Source: Photorhabdus akhurstii
Lineage (GTDB): Bacteria; Pseudomonadota; Gammaproteobacteria; Enterobacterales; Enterobacteriaceae
Reading direction: 5' to 3'
DNA: 64,000 nt
NCBI RefSeq assembly: GCF_018448925.1
Contig: NZ_RCWE01000002.1
Span: forward strand, 372,001-436,000
In this document: positions 8,686-18,417 of the stretch, one piece after another
Layout: the number at the start of each line of letters is the position of its first letter
Position numbering within the stretch: the first letter of the stretch is position 1
Program-made: the position numbers and the translations under genes
Notes under the pieces: model-generated
The model's input: the letters and a program-made list of their open reading frames with translations, nothing else
What the model was told of the DNA's origin: nothing
Databases searched by the model: none

Positions 8686-10554
8686 CTAGCCAATAGATTT
8701 CAAATAATAGGGCTTACCCGGATTATAGAGTGGCCCCATGTCGATAGTCTCATCATTAGATTTAGCAACATAACCCATTCCTTCTCTGGCCGCGTTCGCC
8801 AATAAACCACAATCCTGATCGCCTGACCAAGAAAATATACCGCCCAGTTTATTCTTAGCGACATACTCCGCTTTCTGTTTCACCGTGCGTGGTGTATCTA
8901 ATGAGATAAAGTGTCCTGCTGTTTCACTAAACAAGAAATCGGCGTCAGCATTGGTATCCGTCATTAGCACAAAGCCATTTTTCCCGGTCGCGAGGGTATG
9001 TTCGCTATCCAGATAATTATTAACAATATCAAAGAATTCAGGTGAGCCTTTTTCCATTGTTCCTAACGCATCGCCAGTTTTATTATATTCACGGGTTTCA
9101 AGCTTTGCCCCTTTGCCTGCACGACCATAGTTAGCATAACCTAAATGAATTTTCTCCAAAGGTATGCCAAGATCCTGATGTAAGTAATTGATAGCAACTT
9201 CCGCGGATAAATCAGACGCCCCTGATGGATCAGGATCTTTTGGCGAATAGAGATTAGTATGATGGCCGATATAAGGCGCCCATCCGGTACCAAAATAGTC
9301 GTAACTCATTAAATAAATATTATCCAAACCATTCTTGACTAATTCGGCAATATTGGAGGTCTCTAATTTCGTTTTTACACCACTACAAGCAATGGAGATC
9401 TCTTTTCTGTCCTCTCGCCCAAATCGGCTATCCAAAGACTCACGTAATTCTTTAATTAACAGAGCGTAATATTCCCCATCTTTCGGATCGTAAACATTGC
9501 CATCTTCACCTGGGCTTCCGGGATATTCCCAGTCAATATCGACACAACTGAACATAGGAAAGCGTTCAAAAAAATCAACAATACTGTCAACAAAAACGCC
9601 ACGTTTTGTTTCATCAGCCGCCATTACGGAGAAATAACCGGACATACTCCAGCCACCAATACTAAAAGCCAGTTCAAGTTTATGACCCGCTAAACGCGCC
9701 GTTTTTTGTAATTCGCGTAATCCACCTAATAAACCAGACGCTTTCTTTTGTTGATAAAAAGGCAAAAATGTTCCTGCATTAATATCAGTATTCGCACTTT
9801 CCTTAGGTAATCCCACATTACGGGCAGTACCTAAATCACCATAAGGATCAAGAGGAACAATATGGCCTTCGGTAATTTTTATTTCACTCTGGCTATTCCA
9901 GCCATCCGCAACTTCTTTAATCGTCTTCCCTTTTACACCAGTATCACCGTAAATACCCAAGAAGCTGAATATTAATTTATCATAAGCAGTCACATTGATA
10001 GTGCTTAAATCAAATCCTCTTCCCCGATCATCCGCTTCATCATCCTTACCATCTAAACGCGCATCATATTGGCACCAATCAGTAATATAAGCAGAAAGTT
10101 TCGGTCTGGATTTATCGCTTTCATATTCATTAAACATCGGGCGACAAACACGCGTCGCAGTATAAGAAAGGTTGCCCGCTGAACCATCCGGTTTAAAATT
10201 AACATCCGGCCGTTGATAGGTTTTTTCTGTAATATCATCCGGTTGTAAAACCGGTGAAGGAATATCTTCTGTCGGATCAACGCGCCCATCGGTAGGATTT
10301 CCGTGCTCTTTTATCTCTTCTTCCGTCGCTTGACGAATATATTTCCAGGCATTATGCGGTGTTCCCTCTTTAGCCGTAGGATCGGGAATATGCCAGCGCT
10401 CAACCCAATAGGTATTGGTATAAACACCACCATTAAAAATAACATTATAAACTTGGCCGCCTGCCTGATTTTTCCATGCGGTTAATGGCTCACCAATAAT
10501 ATCACTTATGTCGGACATGGATTTCGATGAGGTATAAGTATATTTGTTTACCAT
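8686..10554 (-). CDS. Chitinase, glycoside hydrolase family 18 (Chi2-like, Tc-associated)
   Basis: A 622-residue GH18 enzyme that cuts beta-1,4 GlcNAc bonds. The SxGG motif is SIGGWSMSG (298-306) and the catalytic DxxDxDxE is VDIDWEYPG, with Asp339, Asp341 and the acid Glu343. The N-terminal 75 residues (YNVIFNGGVYTNTYWVERWHIP) look like a chitin-binding CBM5/12-type module. There is no Sec signal peptide. The gene is last in a four-gene operon and has GGAG eight bases before the ATG. In Yersinia entomophaga Yen-Tc, two GH18 chitinases decorate the TcA pore, and Chi2 is the larger, as here. Surface assembly on TcA is therefore the likely role, by analogy. Confidence 0.93.
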   Translation of the reverse strand: MVNKYTYTSSKSMSDISDIIGEPLTAWKNQAGGQVYNVIFNGGVYTNTYWVERWHIPDPTAKEGTPHNAWKYIRQATEEEIKEHGNPTDGRVDPTEDIPSPVLQPDDITEKTYQRPDVNFKPDGSAGNLSYTATRVCRPMFNEYESDKSRPKLSAYITDWCQYDARLDGKDDEADDRGRGFDLSTINVTAYDKLIFSFLGIYGDTGVKGKTIKEVADGWNSQSEIKITEGHIVPLDPYGDLGTARNVGLPKESANTDINAGTFLPFYQQKKASGLLGGLRELQKTARLAGHKLELAFSIGGWSMSGYFSVMAADETKRGVFVDSIVDFFERFPMFSCVDIDWEYPGSPGEDGNVYDPKDGEYYALLIKELRESLDSRFGREDRKEISIACSGVKTKLETSNIAELVKNGLDNIYLMSYDYFGTGWAPYIGHHTNLYSPKDPDPSGASDLSAEVAINYLHQDLGIPLEKIHLGYANYGRAGKGAKLETREYNKTGDALGTMEKGSPEFFDIVNNYLDSEHTLATGKNGFVLMTDTNADADFLFSETAGHFISLDTPRTVKQKAEYVAKNKLGGIFSWSGDQDCGLLANAAREGMGYVAKSNDETIDMGPLYNPGKPYYLKSIG

Positions 10555-10678
10555 TTATAAACTCCAATGAAATTTATATTTAGCCTCCACATGGATAGAA
10601 GAGGCTAATTTGAATGTTAATGATAACGAGTAAGAATTTTAAATTCAGATGACTGATTCATCTAATTCTTAATTCCCG

Positions 10679-13600
10679 TCACGCCAAATCTGGGTATTCC
10701 TTTTTCAATAATGCTTTAACAGCCGAGCCAAATGATGCAGACCCTTCTTGCGCGGTATATCGAATATGAAGGATCACATCGGTCAAACTGTCTAAATCCT
10801 GCGATGTATTGGTAAATTGGAAATTCCAACTTGAGCCTACCCCCACGCCCTCAAAGGGTAAGAAACGTTCATCATCGAAATTAAGCGTAAACATTCCGCT
10901 GTCATTAATACCTGTAGATAAAGCGATTTGTTGATTTGGCTGGATGCTGCGGGCCGTATAAGGTGTTTCCGCACGGGTTCCCTCTTTCAACATTTTTTCA
11001 ACGGTTTTAAGATCCGCTTTGGTCGTATAACTGCTCACACCTGACAAACTTAATTTGGCGCAGATATCTTCATAAGGACCAATTAACATAGGCAGCGTCA
11101 CTGAAACAGATTTAATCCGCCGATTAAATAAACCAGTATAATCTGGAACAAAATGTTTGGTTTCATCCAAATTAAACGTAATTTGGTTATGCGATTTCAA
11201 GGCTTGAAGTTTTGTATCCCACTCCTCATTCAATAAAGATTTAAGCGAAATCGTTTTGATAATTTCCAATTGACGTGAATTTTGCTCAACATAAGTGCGT
11301 TCCATGCGTTGCAACGCCAATTTTAGATTTTCACCGACCAACAGCCCTTGATAGAGATCATTCCAACTCGCACCATCAATAAAATTCTGCTCGCCTAGCC
11401 CAAGCTCATATTGTAAAGAGGATTGTGCGGATAAACACAATGAAGAAACAGCATCATAAGCCTGCAAATAGAGGCTTGAGATCTGGCTAATCATCCAGGT
11501 ATATAAACTTTCATTAGTAAAACGGCTGGAGAAATAAGCCAACAGTGCCTGAGATTGTTGTTGTTGCGCTTCAACTTGCGCCAAACGCTTACGCGCGGCA
11601 CCGACCTGCAACTGCTGAATATTAATTTGCTGATCAATAGACTTTACTTCCCATTCAGCTTGTTTATATTGCAGTTCCCACTCCTGTCGGCGACGACGAT
11701 AAGATTCAGAAACACTGAGACTATCAGCTTTAGTACTATCAGACTGATGTTTCAACGTTGCTATTTCAGCAACCGCATTTAAAGCAGCCCCCCAATGTGA
11801 TCCCCCAACTGCCAATCCATAAATATTGGGAACTAAATCCAGTGCCGCCGCAGCCGTTCTTGATACTTGTGACGCTAACAGAGCAGAAGATGCCTGAGCC
11901 TGTAATTCAATAACCTGCTGTTCCGTTGACGAAATATTTTCATCATAAAGACTTTTATAATGTTCGTACCGATCCTGAGCAGATTGTTTGCTCACCTGCA
12001 ACGCATCAAGACTGGCCTGATTAATATTGATATCTTGTTGCTGAAGGTCAACCGCAAAACGGTAGAGATCATTATTCTGAACCATCTGGAATGATTCAAA
12101 ACTCAAATTATCTTTCCGTTCCAACAAGCTTAATAATGTGCTACCAAATTGTATCAACGTATCGACACCCGATTTCGCCCGCGCCAACATCGGTTCAAAA
12201 CGATAATTTGGTACTCTGAAATTCATTCTGCTGGCATTTCTGGCAGCAACCACTCGCTGATAACGCTGATTCATTAATCCACGAGGCGAAATTTTCGAAT
12301 CATAAAGATCCATCGAAATTTCTTTACCATCCAGCGTTAAATTATGCCGTAAATTGTAAATCCGGTTTTCTATTTTATCCCACAGAGCCGTTAACTCTTC
12401 ATTAATTGGTTTCATAAAGAGATCATTATCCAGCGCACGAATAGTTCTATCATGAACCACCGGGGCATAAGGCAAAGGATAACTTATCATCTCCAATGCA
12501 CGTACCGCGCTGTTCTTCTTATATGATGCATCCTCAAGAGTTATTGGCTGCCAGGAACTGGCTAATTGGAGATCAGGACGCGCTCCTAATAATGAACTTG
12601 CCGTTGCATAGCTCAGACGCGCCAGCGTTCTGGCCGTTGGCTGTAGCTTGCGATATTCCATATCACCTTGATCAATAACATTCTTAACGTAGAAGTTAAA
12701 AATCGCTTTACGATAATGAATAGGTTCACTGGCAGAAATTGCATCAGGATCAGCCGGTTCTACCAGACTACGTAATCTCTTTGGCTCATCAATTATCGGA
12801 CGACTATTCCAATAACGTGGCTTATCTTGTCCCAGCGCCGGTTCGTCATTACTTTCAAAAGGATTAAAAATAAACTTAATCCAGCGACTGGCTTCCTCAT
12901 AACGCTGTTCCACATTAAACCGCCAGGCCACCATAAATGGCATATGGAAGAATAATTCCCAAAAATAAATACCATTTGCCCCTTTAAGGTCGATAGGTTT
13001 TGAAACATTGCCGGTAATCGGCTCTTCATGAATATTTTGCGTTTCCCAACTGAGAACTTTGTCCAGTTTTTGACTCGCCTTACTAATTAATTCTTTTGCA
13101 AACAGGGTATTTAAACGAATTGCCTTGTCAGAATACCAACTTTCTAATGGTTCCTCTGGTTGCTCTTCTTTTGGAAATTGTAAATACTGAGTTTGTTTAG
13201 TCTGCTTAATTTGAACCTTGTCACGGAGCAATTTTCCCACACTGAGTTTAGTTTTAATTCTACCGGCAATATCACCTCCAGTTTCCGACGGCAAACTAAA
13301 ACCCGTAACAACTGTTACATCATTTCTATCACAACGGTTCAATGTCACACTCAACTTTGGATCATAATCTTCTGGAGTAAGTATCTTATAATTCAGCCAA
13401 CAGCGTTCACCCTTGCTATCTTCCAACCAAATACAATAAAGGATATTTTTACTTCTGCTAAAATCATATTTATACGTTGAAGTGGACGTAAGATACATAT
13501 TCAATGTCCCGTCAACATAAGTCGCATCCAGCTTGAAATCTTCTTTTTTACCCAGTTGTCCTTCAAATGTTGGTGGTTCGGCTATCGGCCATTTCATATT

Positions 13601-14776
13601 ATTATTAACGGGATAAAGCACCAATTGCTTATATTCGTCCGGCCCGCCATTCGCAGGTTCCCGGAAATAGAACCAAACTAAAGCAGCTCCATATGCATCC
13701 AGATCAGACAGCGTTGAAGTGGATTTAGGCAAATCCGTTGCTGCCATTAATAGATTGTCACATACATAAGTGAAAACTTCATCATAATCATAAGGCCCGG
13801 TCTTCTCATCTGTACCTTTTAAGCGCACAAATGCCACCAAAGCCAAGCGTTCAACATCTCCGGTACGATCGAGAACCGCAATCAACTCTTTCATGGCGTG
13901 GTCAAGTAAATCTTCACGAACGGTAGTGCCGGTACTCCAGGTACCATCAAACGCTAAATGAGCCAAATTAAGTTTGGTACGATATTTAATAATCTCATCT
14001 TTACCTTGTTTTTCTTCAGAAACTTCAAACCAACTAATATATAACCGGTTATTTAAGATAATTGGACGAACAATACCGTTATATGCATTTTCTAATGGAA
14101 CATTAATCAGCTTCCACTCACTCCAGGCGGTAGGATAAAGTTCATCAGTCTGATTATTACGCTGTTTGGCATCTAAAGTTCGCCAAAAATAACGGTAAGG
14201 TTGAGTTCGTGTTTTAGCAATGAAATAGACCTTATCATCGGCAATATCAATACCATCTTCGTAGCCGGCAATAACCTCTAAATTACTAACCTCTTCAAAG
14301 TTATTCAAATATCCCAATATCGCTTTCTGAGCAACATCATCAGTGAGCTTGCCTTGATTAAGCGCACTTTCAAGTTGAAAGAAGAATTCTGTTTTGGTTA
14401 AACGTAATGTGGGATCAACATAGACTTCTGGATAAATAGCCAGTTGTTGATTTGCCGCCCAATAACCATAACGATTAGCAAACTCCTGCCAATTATCCGC
14501 CTCTTCCTGAGTCATCGATAAACCTGACTCTAAATTCAAAACAATACGATTAATATATTGTTGTATAGATTGAGTAACATGTGCGACACGGGCTGTTTTT
14601 ACTTTAGAAGAAACCTGAGTATCTAATAATAGAAAATCATATAAATCATCCACATTTTGAATTCTTTCACGCAAGGATTGAAAAGCGGTATCATGCGGCA
14701 CAATCTGACCAAGATAATAATCAACTAACGCATCACGCAAATTTTCCTGTAATTTTGCTTCAATTAAATTAGACAT
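10679..14776 (-). CDS. Tc toxin A component, C-terminal half (YenA2/TcaB-like)
   Basis: A 1365-residue protein covering the second half of a split TcA. An N-terminal helical part leads to a beta-rich region (residues 170-560, the neuraminidase-like region of the family). A long helical stretch rich in Gln and Ala follows (about 930-1130, SALLASQVSRTAAAALD and QLQVGAARKRLAQVEAQQQQ), which forms the pore channel. The C-terminal TcB-binding domain contains IKSVSVTLPMLIGPYEDICA. TcA pentamers bind cells and inject the TcB-TcC cocoon payload. The third possible ATG (14776) is chosen because AAGGAG lies nine bases upstream; it overlaps the preceding gene by eight bases, so the two halves are probably coupled in translation. 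Confidence 0.93.
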   Translation of the reverse strand: MSNLIEAKLQENLRDALVDYYLGQIVPHDTAFQSLRERIQNVDDLYDFLLLDTQVSSKVKTARVAHVTQSIQQYINRIVLNLESGLSMTQEEADNWQEFANRYGYWAANQQLAIYPEVYVDPTLRLTKTEFFFQLESALNQGKLTDDVAQKAILGYLNNFEEVSNLEVIAGYEDGIDIADDKVYFIAKTRTQPYRYFWRTLDAKQRNNQTDELYPTAWSEWKLINVPLENAYNGIVRPIILNNRLYISWFEVSEEKQGKDEIIKYRTKLNLAHLAFDGTWSTGTTVREDLLDHAMKELIAVLDRTGDVERLALVAFVRLKGTDEKTGPYDYDEVFTYVCDNLLMAATDLPKSTSTLSDLDAYGAALVWFYFREPANGGPDEYKQLVLYPVNNNMKWPIAEPPTFEGQLGKKEDFKLDATYVDGTLNMYLTSTSTYKYDFSRSKNILYCIWLEDSKGERCWLNYKILTPEDYDPKLSVTLNRCDRNDVTVVTGFSLPSETGGDIAGRIKTKLSVGKLLRDKVQIKQTKQTQYLQFPKEEQPEEPLESWYSDKAIRLNTLFAKELISKASQKLDKVLSWETQNIHEEPITGNVSKPIDLKGANGIYFWELFFHMPFMVAWRFNVEQRYEEASRWIKFIFNPFESNDEPALGQDKPRYWNSRPIIDEPKRLRSLVEPADPDAISASEPIHYRKAIFNFYVKNVIDQGDMEYRKLQPTARTLARLSYATASSLLGARPDLQLASSWQPITLEDASYKKNSAVRALEMISYPLPYAPVVHDRTIRALDNDLFMKPINEELTALWDKIENRIYNLRHNLTLDGKEISMDLYDSKISPRGLMNQRYQRVVAARNASRMNFRVPNYRFEPMLARAKSGVDTLIQFGSTLLSLLERKDNLSFESFQMVQNNDLYRFAVDLQQQDININQASLDALQVSKQSAQDRYEHYKSLYDENISSTEQQVIELQAQASSALLASQVSRTAAAALDLVPNIYGLAVGGSHWGAALNAVAEIATLKHQSDSTKADSLSVSESYRRRRQEWELQYKQAEWEVKSIDQQINIQQLQVGAARKRLAQVEAQQQQSQALLAYFSSRFTNESLYTWMISQISSLYLQAYDAVSSLCLSAQSSLQYELGLGEQNFIDGASWNDLYQGLLVGENLKLALQRMERTYVEQNSRQLEIIKTISLKSLLNEEWDTKLQALKSHNQITFNLDETKHFVPDYTGLFNRRIKSVSVTLPMLIGPYEDICAKLSLSGVSSYTTKADLKTVEKMLKEGTRAETPYTARSIQPNQQIALSTGINDSGMFTLNFDDERFLPFEGVGVGSSWNFQFTNTSQDLDSLTDVILHIRYTAQEGSASFGSAVKALLKKEYPDLA

Positions 14777-17700
14777 TCTCATCATCTCCTTGCGCTTTTA
14801 ATGCAGCCATTACCGCTTCCCCGATACTTTGGAAAGCTTCAAAATCTGAATTAACATCAAGTGCGCCAGCACCTAATAAAGGCTCAACGGACAAATTAGT
14901 TTTCACAGAAAATTGTTGCAATCGTCGTATCCAATCTATTTGGGATAAGGTCATTGCACGTTCTTTATCTAATCCTCCTTTCTTACAAGCAAGAGAAATT
15001 TCATCAGGGTCCCAATCTAGAATTTCAGCCAATAATTGCGCACATTTATAATTGTCATCATCCTCTTCTCTTGTCTTCGGTAAAGTTTCACTGTTAGCAA
15101 AGGTAAAATATTCTTGAATTTTATCCTCATTCTGTTTCGCATTTTCCAGTAAATCCTGATAGCGATTCAGCAGGAAAATTTCATCTAATGATAATGATAT
15201 TTCCGTTGTTTCATCCACGTTTAAACCCAACCATTTAGGATTCGTCAGACGCAATAACAACAGATTATTACTTATGCTCAATGCATTAATTAATTGAGTA
15301 TAAACTAACAGACTATAGGTCAGGTCCAGAAACTCTTTCTTAATATCTTCAACTTTTTCTGGCGTATTATCTAATACCAGTTTCAGTACTGAATAGACAC
15401 TACTTCCTAACCAGCACAGTTGTAGTGGAACAATATCCCTTGATACTCCATATTCTCCCGCAATAGCGCTAGATAATAGACTTTCTTGCGCGGTTTTAGC
15501 TTGCAATATGATCTGCACGACGATATTAATTTGATTATTATCTGGATTTATCTTCTTCTCATTTAAAATATCTTCAATCTTTCTCCGCAAAGATTCTTCA
15601 TCTGTTTTTCCCCATACTAATGGGATATCTTTGATTAAACCGTTATTCTTATCAAAAACACCATTTTCATCTGATAGAATAGTCCACCAATCAATATCAT
15701 TGATTTCTTGCCGATTAAAATCAGACTGTTGTAAACGCACATTATCAGTCAAACCATCGGAAATTCCCTTATAAAAGGTTAACATGCCACTTGTTGGCAC
15801 CACGGGAAGCTGAGTTTTACCTAATAATAAGGAAAGTTTGATTGGTGTCAGCTTTGTTTTAGCCAACCAAGCAGTCAAAACCTCCATTTGAGCAATAACA
15901 CTGAGAATGTCATCTTTCTGCTCATCTTTTTCTTTAAAGACCGGAATATTCGCCAAATATCCCTCTTCACCTGTCAAAATACCGGCTAGAATTAATCCAT
16001 CCTCCGCAGAAAAACCAAATAATCGCGGAATAGTTACCAAGCAATAAAGTCTGGACACGACATCAAGATTACGCACCAATTTGCCAGAAGAGAGCTTCAA
16101 TGCCTTCTCAACGATAGGTGCAATCACTTGAAACGTGGATAAAGAAATAGCTAACCCTGCACACAATTGTTTAACTGTTTTCGCGCCCTCTCCTTGATTT
16201 TCTGCATAGCTAAATTCTTTCCCATCCAAAATTAAAGGTTGGTCAAAAAGTTTAGACTGATTAAACAGTTGATCAAAAAATGGAATATTATTGCTGATAG
16301 CAAATGGCGTAATTTGATATATCCATCCAGCAAATGCTTCCGGTAATACTTTATATTGTGTTGATAAATGACGGAATAAACCTAATGCTCTTAATGTATT
16401 ATTGGAAATAGTCAGATCGCTATTATTGGGTTCAGCTTTTATTGCTGAAATTATTAATAAATCAAGCTGATGATAAGGTAGCTCTAACCAACGCTGTAAA
16501 CGAATAAAACGATTCATTCGATCATAACGAAAATCAGAAACCGCGTCTATTTCTCGTCCAGAGTCCGTTCTCACAATGCTTAATGCATCTAATTGCCCCG
16601 CATTTATATAAACACCACCATAGTGATAAGGTGCAGGAAAGTGTTCCGGTGTTTGTCCACTATCAAAAATAGGGTTAGAGAATAGCACATTTGGCGAAAC
16701 TAAAGGCCGGAAATCACCACTACTAAATAAATGTTCGAGATCTGTCACTTTCGATCCTGTTTGTTGACCAAAAGATAGAACCTCTTTTAATTTCACACTG
16801 TCATCCGCGGAAAGGCCATAATTATCCTGGAAGAATTGTTCAGCTTCCGGCAATAATTCTGCTTGCGTAGTGCCTTGTTTAGCAATCGCGAAGCGATAAG
16901 TCATGGTCAGGAAGTTAATACCTTCGATATTTACAGCGGTATTATTTGTGCTTTCTTTGGGTACCGCAGCATAAACTGTCATTGCACCAAAGAAAGGACC
17001 ATTATCTAAATTACCAATTTCACTATTATCGCCTTCTACATAGGTTAACTTTAATTGCCGACTAAATGGAGATGAATTATTAAATGGTTCCATCCTCGCT
17101 TTTACACGATTATAGGTCAGAATATTTTCACCACGAAGTTTAACTTTGATCGTCTCTTTCGCTTTATTTTCGCAAGTAATAATAATCTCGTCATAAGCTT
17201 TATCCACATTATCATTTAACGATGTCGGACCAGTAACATTACCATCAGCAAGAATAATATAAGCATGTTTTGAAATATCACGTTCAGGCAAGATTTCGGT
17301 TGTGCTGGTGCTGAAATAACTCTTAATAAGTTGTTCACGTGATAAAAAATTTTGCGCAAATGGGCTTTTCTCTGTCAGTAAAGTCATTTGCTCCTTACTC
17401 AATTGAGTATAAGCGAGCAAAGCCTGATCACGCTTTTCAGTTAAGATATGCCAGGGAAATTGCTGATCCACTTGCTGAATAATCGTGCCTAATTCTGTCC
17501 CTTCTTCGGCCAAACCTTTATTGATCTGTTGGGAAGGTAAACTATAAGGTAGTGTAAATGGAAAACGAGTCTCTCCCAAAACCTGATTAACCGGTTTATC
17601 CGCATGGCCCGTCTGATCAATATATTCCCTGGCACTTTTCGACAAAACATCATTCACAATAGAGATTGCTGTAATCTCTTTGTAAAGATTATCACTATTA

Positions 17701-18320
17701 AGTAATAAGTCAGGAATATCAGCACGCCTTTGCTCTAATCCCACAGCACTATTGGAACCATCCAACTCTATTTGTTGTACAAACTTATAAAGATCAAGCA
17801 GGTAATTTACCGGACTATCAAGAGCCTCAATAGCGCCTGGCTGACAGAAATCATCCCAAGGTTCAGGAAATAAGTTGCTATAATCAGGCAACTTTTCTTC
17901 CTCATCAGTATTGTCACTATTATAAGTAGAATATCTTGCCTGACGACTCGCTTTTGTTAATGATGCGCCATCGTAATCTCTCAATTGTCTTTGCCGATAA
18001 CTTTGTACCAATTGATTAGCCGCACTCACTGCTTTATCAAAAATTACCTCGGCATGACCTGATAAAGATTCGTTATGGCGTTTAATAAATCGTTGTTTTG
18101 ATACTTCAATAATATCAAAAATTGAGTGATATCCCAGCCGTTGGAGTGTATTGAGTAGCGTGACAGTAGAATTATCTTCCTTCTGTTCTGAGTTTGCCAA
18201 CATATAACGTGTCGGCAATATTGGCGCTGCTGATGATTTTATCTCTGCCACCGCAGATAATAATGGCGATACTTTTGTTATATCCTGTTTTTCACGAGAA
18301 ATGCTTTTATATTTATCCAT
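14769..18320 (-). CDS. Tc toxin A component, N-terminal half (YenA1/TcaA-like)
   Basis: An 1183-residue protein covering the first half of a split TcA. After a Ser/Lys-rich leader it has the VRP1-type (Salmonella plasmid virulence A) region: ALDSPVNYLLDLYKFVQQIE, LEQRRADIPDLLLNSDNL and ITAISIVNDVL. The middle (330-480) is a beta-rich insert, probably a receptor-binding domain. The C-terminal part (about 600-1180) is alpha-helical shell. There is no signal peptide, as usual for Tc proteins. It lies 97 bp after the first chitinase and overlaps the next gene by eight bases. The split into two chains matches YenA1/YenA2 and TcaA/TcaB rather than the single-chain TcdA type. Confidence 0.92.
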   Translation of the reverse strand: MDKYKSISREKQDITKVSPLLSAVAEIKSSAAPILPTRYMLANSEQKEDNSTVTLLNTLQRLGYHSIFDIIEVSKQRFIKRHNESLSGHAEVIFDKAVSAANQLVQSYRQRQLRDYDGASLTKASRQARYSTYNSDNTDEEEKLPDYSNLFPEPWDDFCQPGAIEALDSPVNYLLDLYKFVQQIELDGSNSAVGLEQRRADIPDLLLNSDNLYKEITAISIVNDVLSKSAREYIDQTGHADKPVNQVLGETRFPFTLPYSLPSQQINKGLAEEGTELGTIIQQVDQQFPWHILTEKRDQALLAYTQLSKEQMTLLTEKSPFAQNFLSREQLIKSYFSTSTTEILPERDISKHAYIILADGNVTGPTSLNDNVDKAYDEIIITCENKAKETIKVKLRGENILTYNRVKARMEPFNNSSPFSRQLKLTYVEGDNSEIGNLDNGPFFGAMTVYAAVPKESTNNTAVNIEGINFLTMTYRFAIAKQGTTQAELLPEAEQFFQDNYGLSADDSVKLKEVLSFGQQTGSKVTDLEHLFSSGDFRPLVSPNVLFSNPIFDSGQTPEHFPAPYHYGGVYINAGQLDALSIVRTDSGREIDAVSDFRYDRMNRFIRLQRWLELPYHQLDLLIISAIKAEPNNSDLTISNNTLRALGLFRHLSTQYKVLPEAFAGWIYQITPFAISNNIPFFDQLFNQSKLFDQPLILDGKEFSYAENQGEGAKTVKQLCAGLAISLSTFQVIAPIVEKALKLSSGKLVRNLDVVSRLYCLVTIPRLFGFSAEDGLILAGILTGEEGYLANIPVFKEKDEQKDDILSVIAQMEVLTAWLAKTKLTPIKLSLLLGKTQLPVVPTSGMLTFYKGISDGLTDNVRLQQSDFNRQEINDIDWWTILSDENGVFDKNNGLIKDIPLVWGKTDEESLRRKIEDILNEKKINPDNNQINIVVQIILQAKTAQESLLSSAIAGEYGVSRDIVPLQLCWLGSSVYSVLKLVLDNTPEKVEDIKKEFLDLTYSLLVYTQLINALSISNNLLLLRLTNPKWLGLNVDETTEISLSLDEIFLLNRYQDLLENAKQNEDKIQEYFTFANSETLPKTREEDDDNYKCAQLLAEILDWDPDEISLACKKGGLDKERAMTLSQIDWIRRLQQFSVKTNLSVEPLLGAGALDVNSDFEAFQSIGEAVMAALKAQGDDENV

Positions 18321-18417
18321 TGTATTATTCCCAACCTAATTAATCGGAAACACCTGAATAGCACAGTTATAGAGACTATAACCACTTTAAATAATGAGAT
18401 TTTTTTAACGCATAAAT

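Noticed and set aside
14769-14785. Frameshift splitting a single-chain TcA gene
   Set aside because: The downstream half has its own strong ribosome site and ATG (14776), and split TcA pairs are a normal family type (TcaA/TcaB, YenA1/YenA2).
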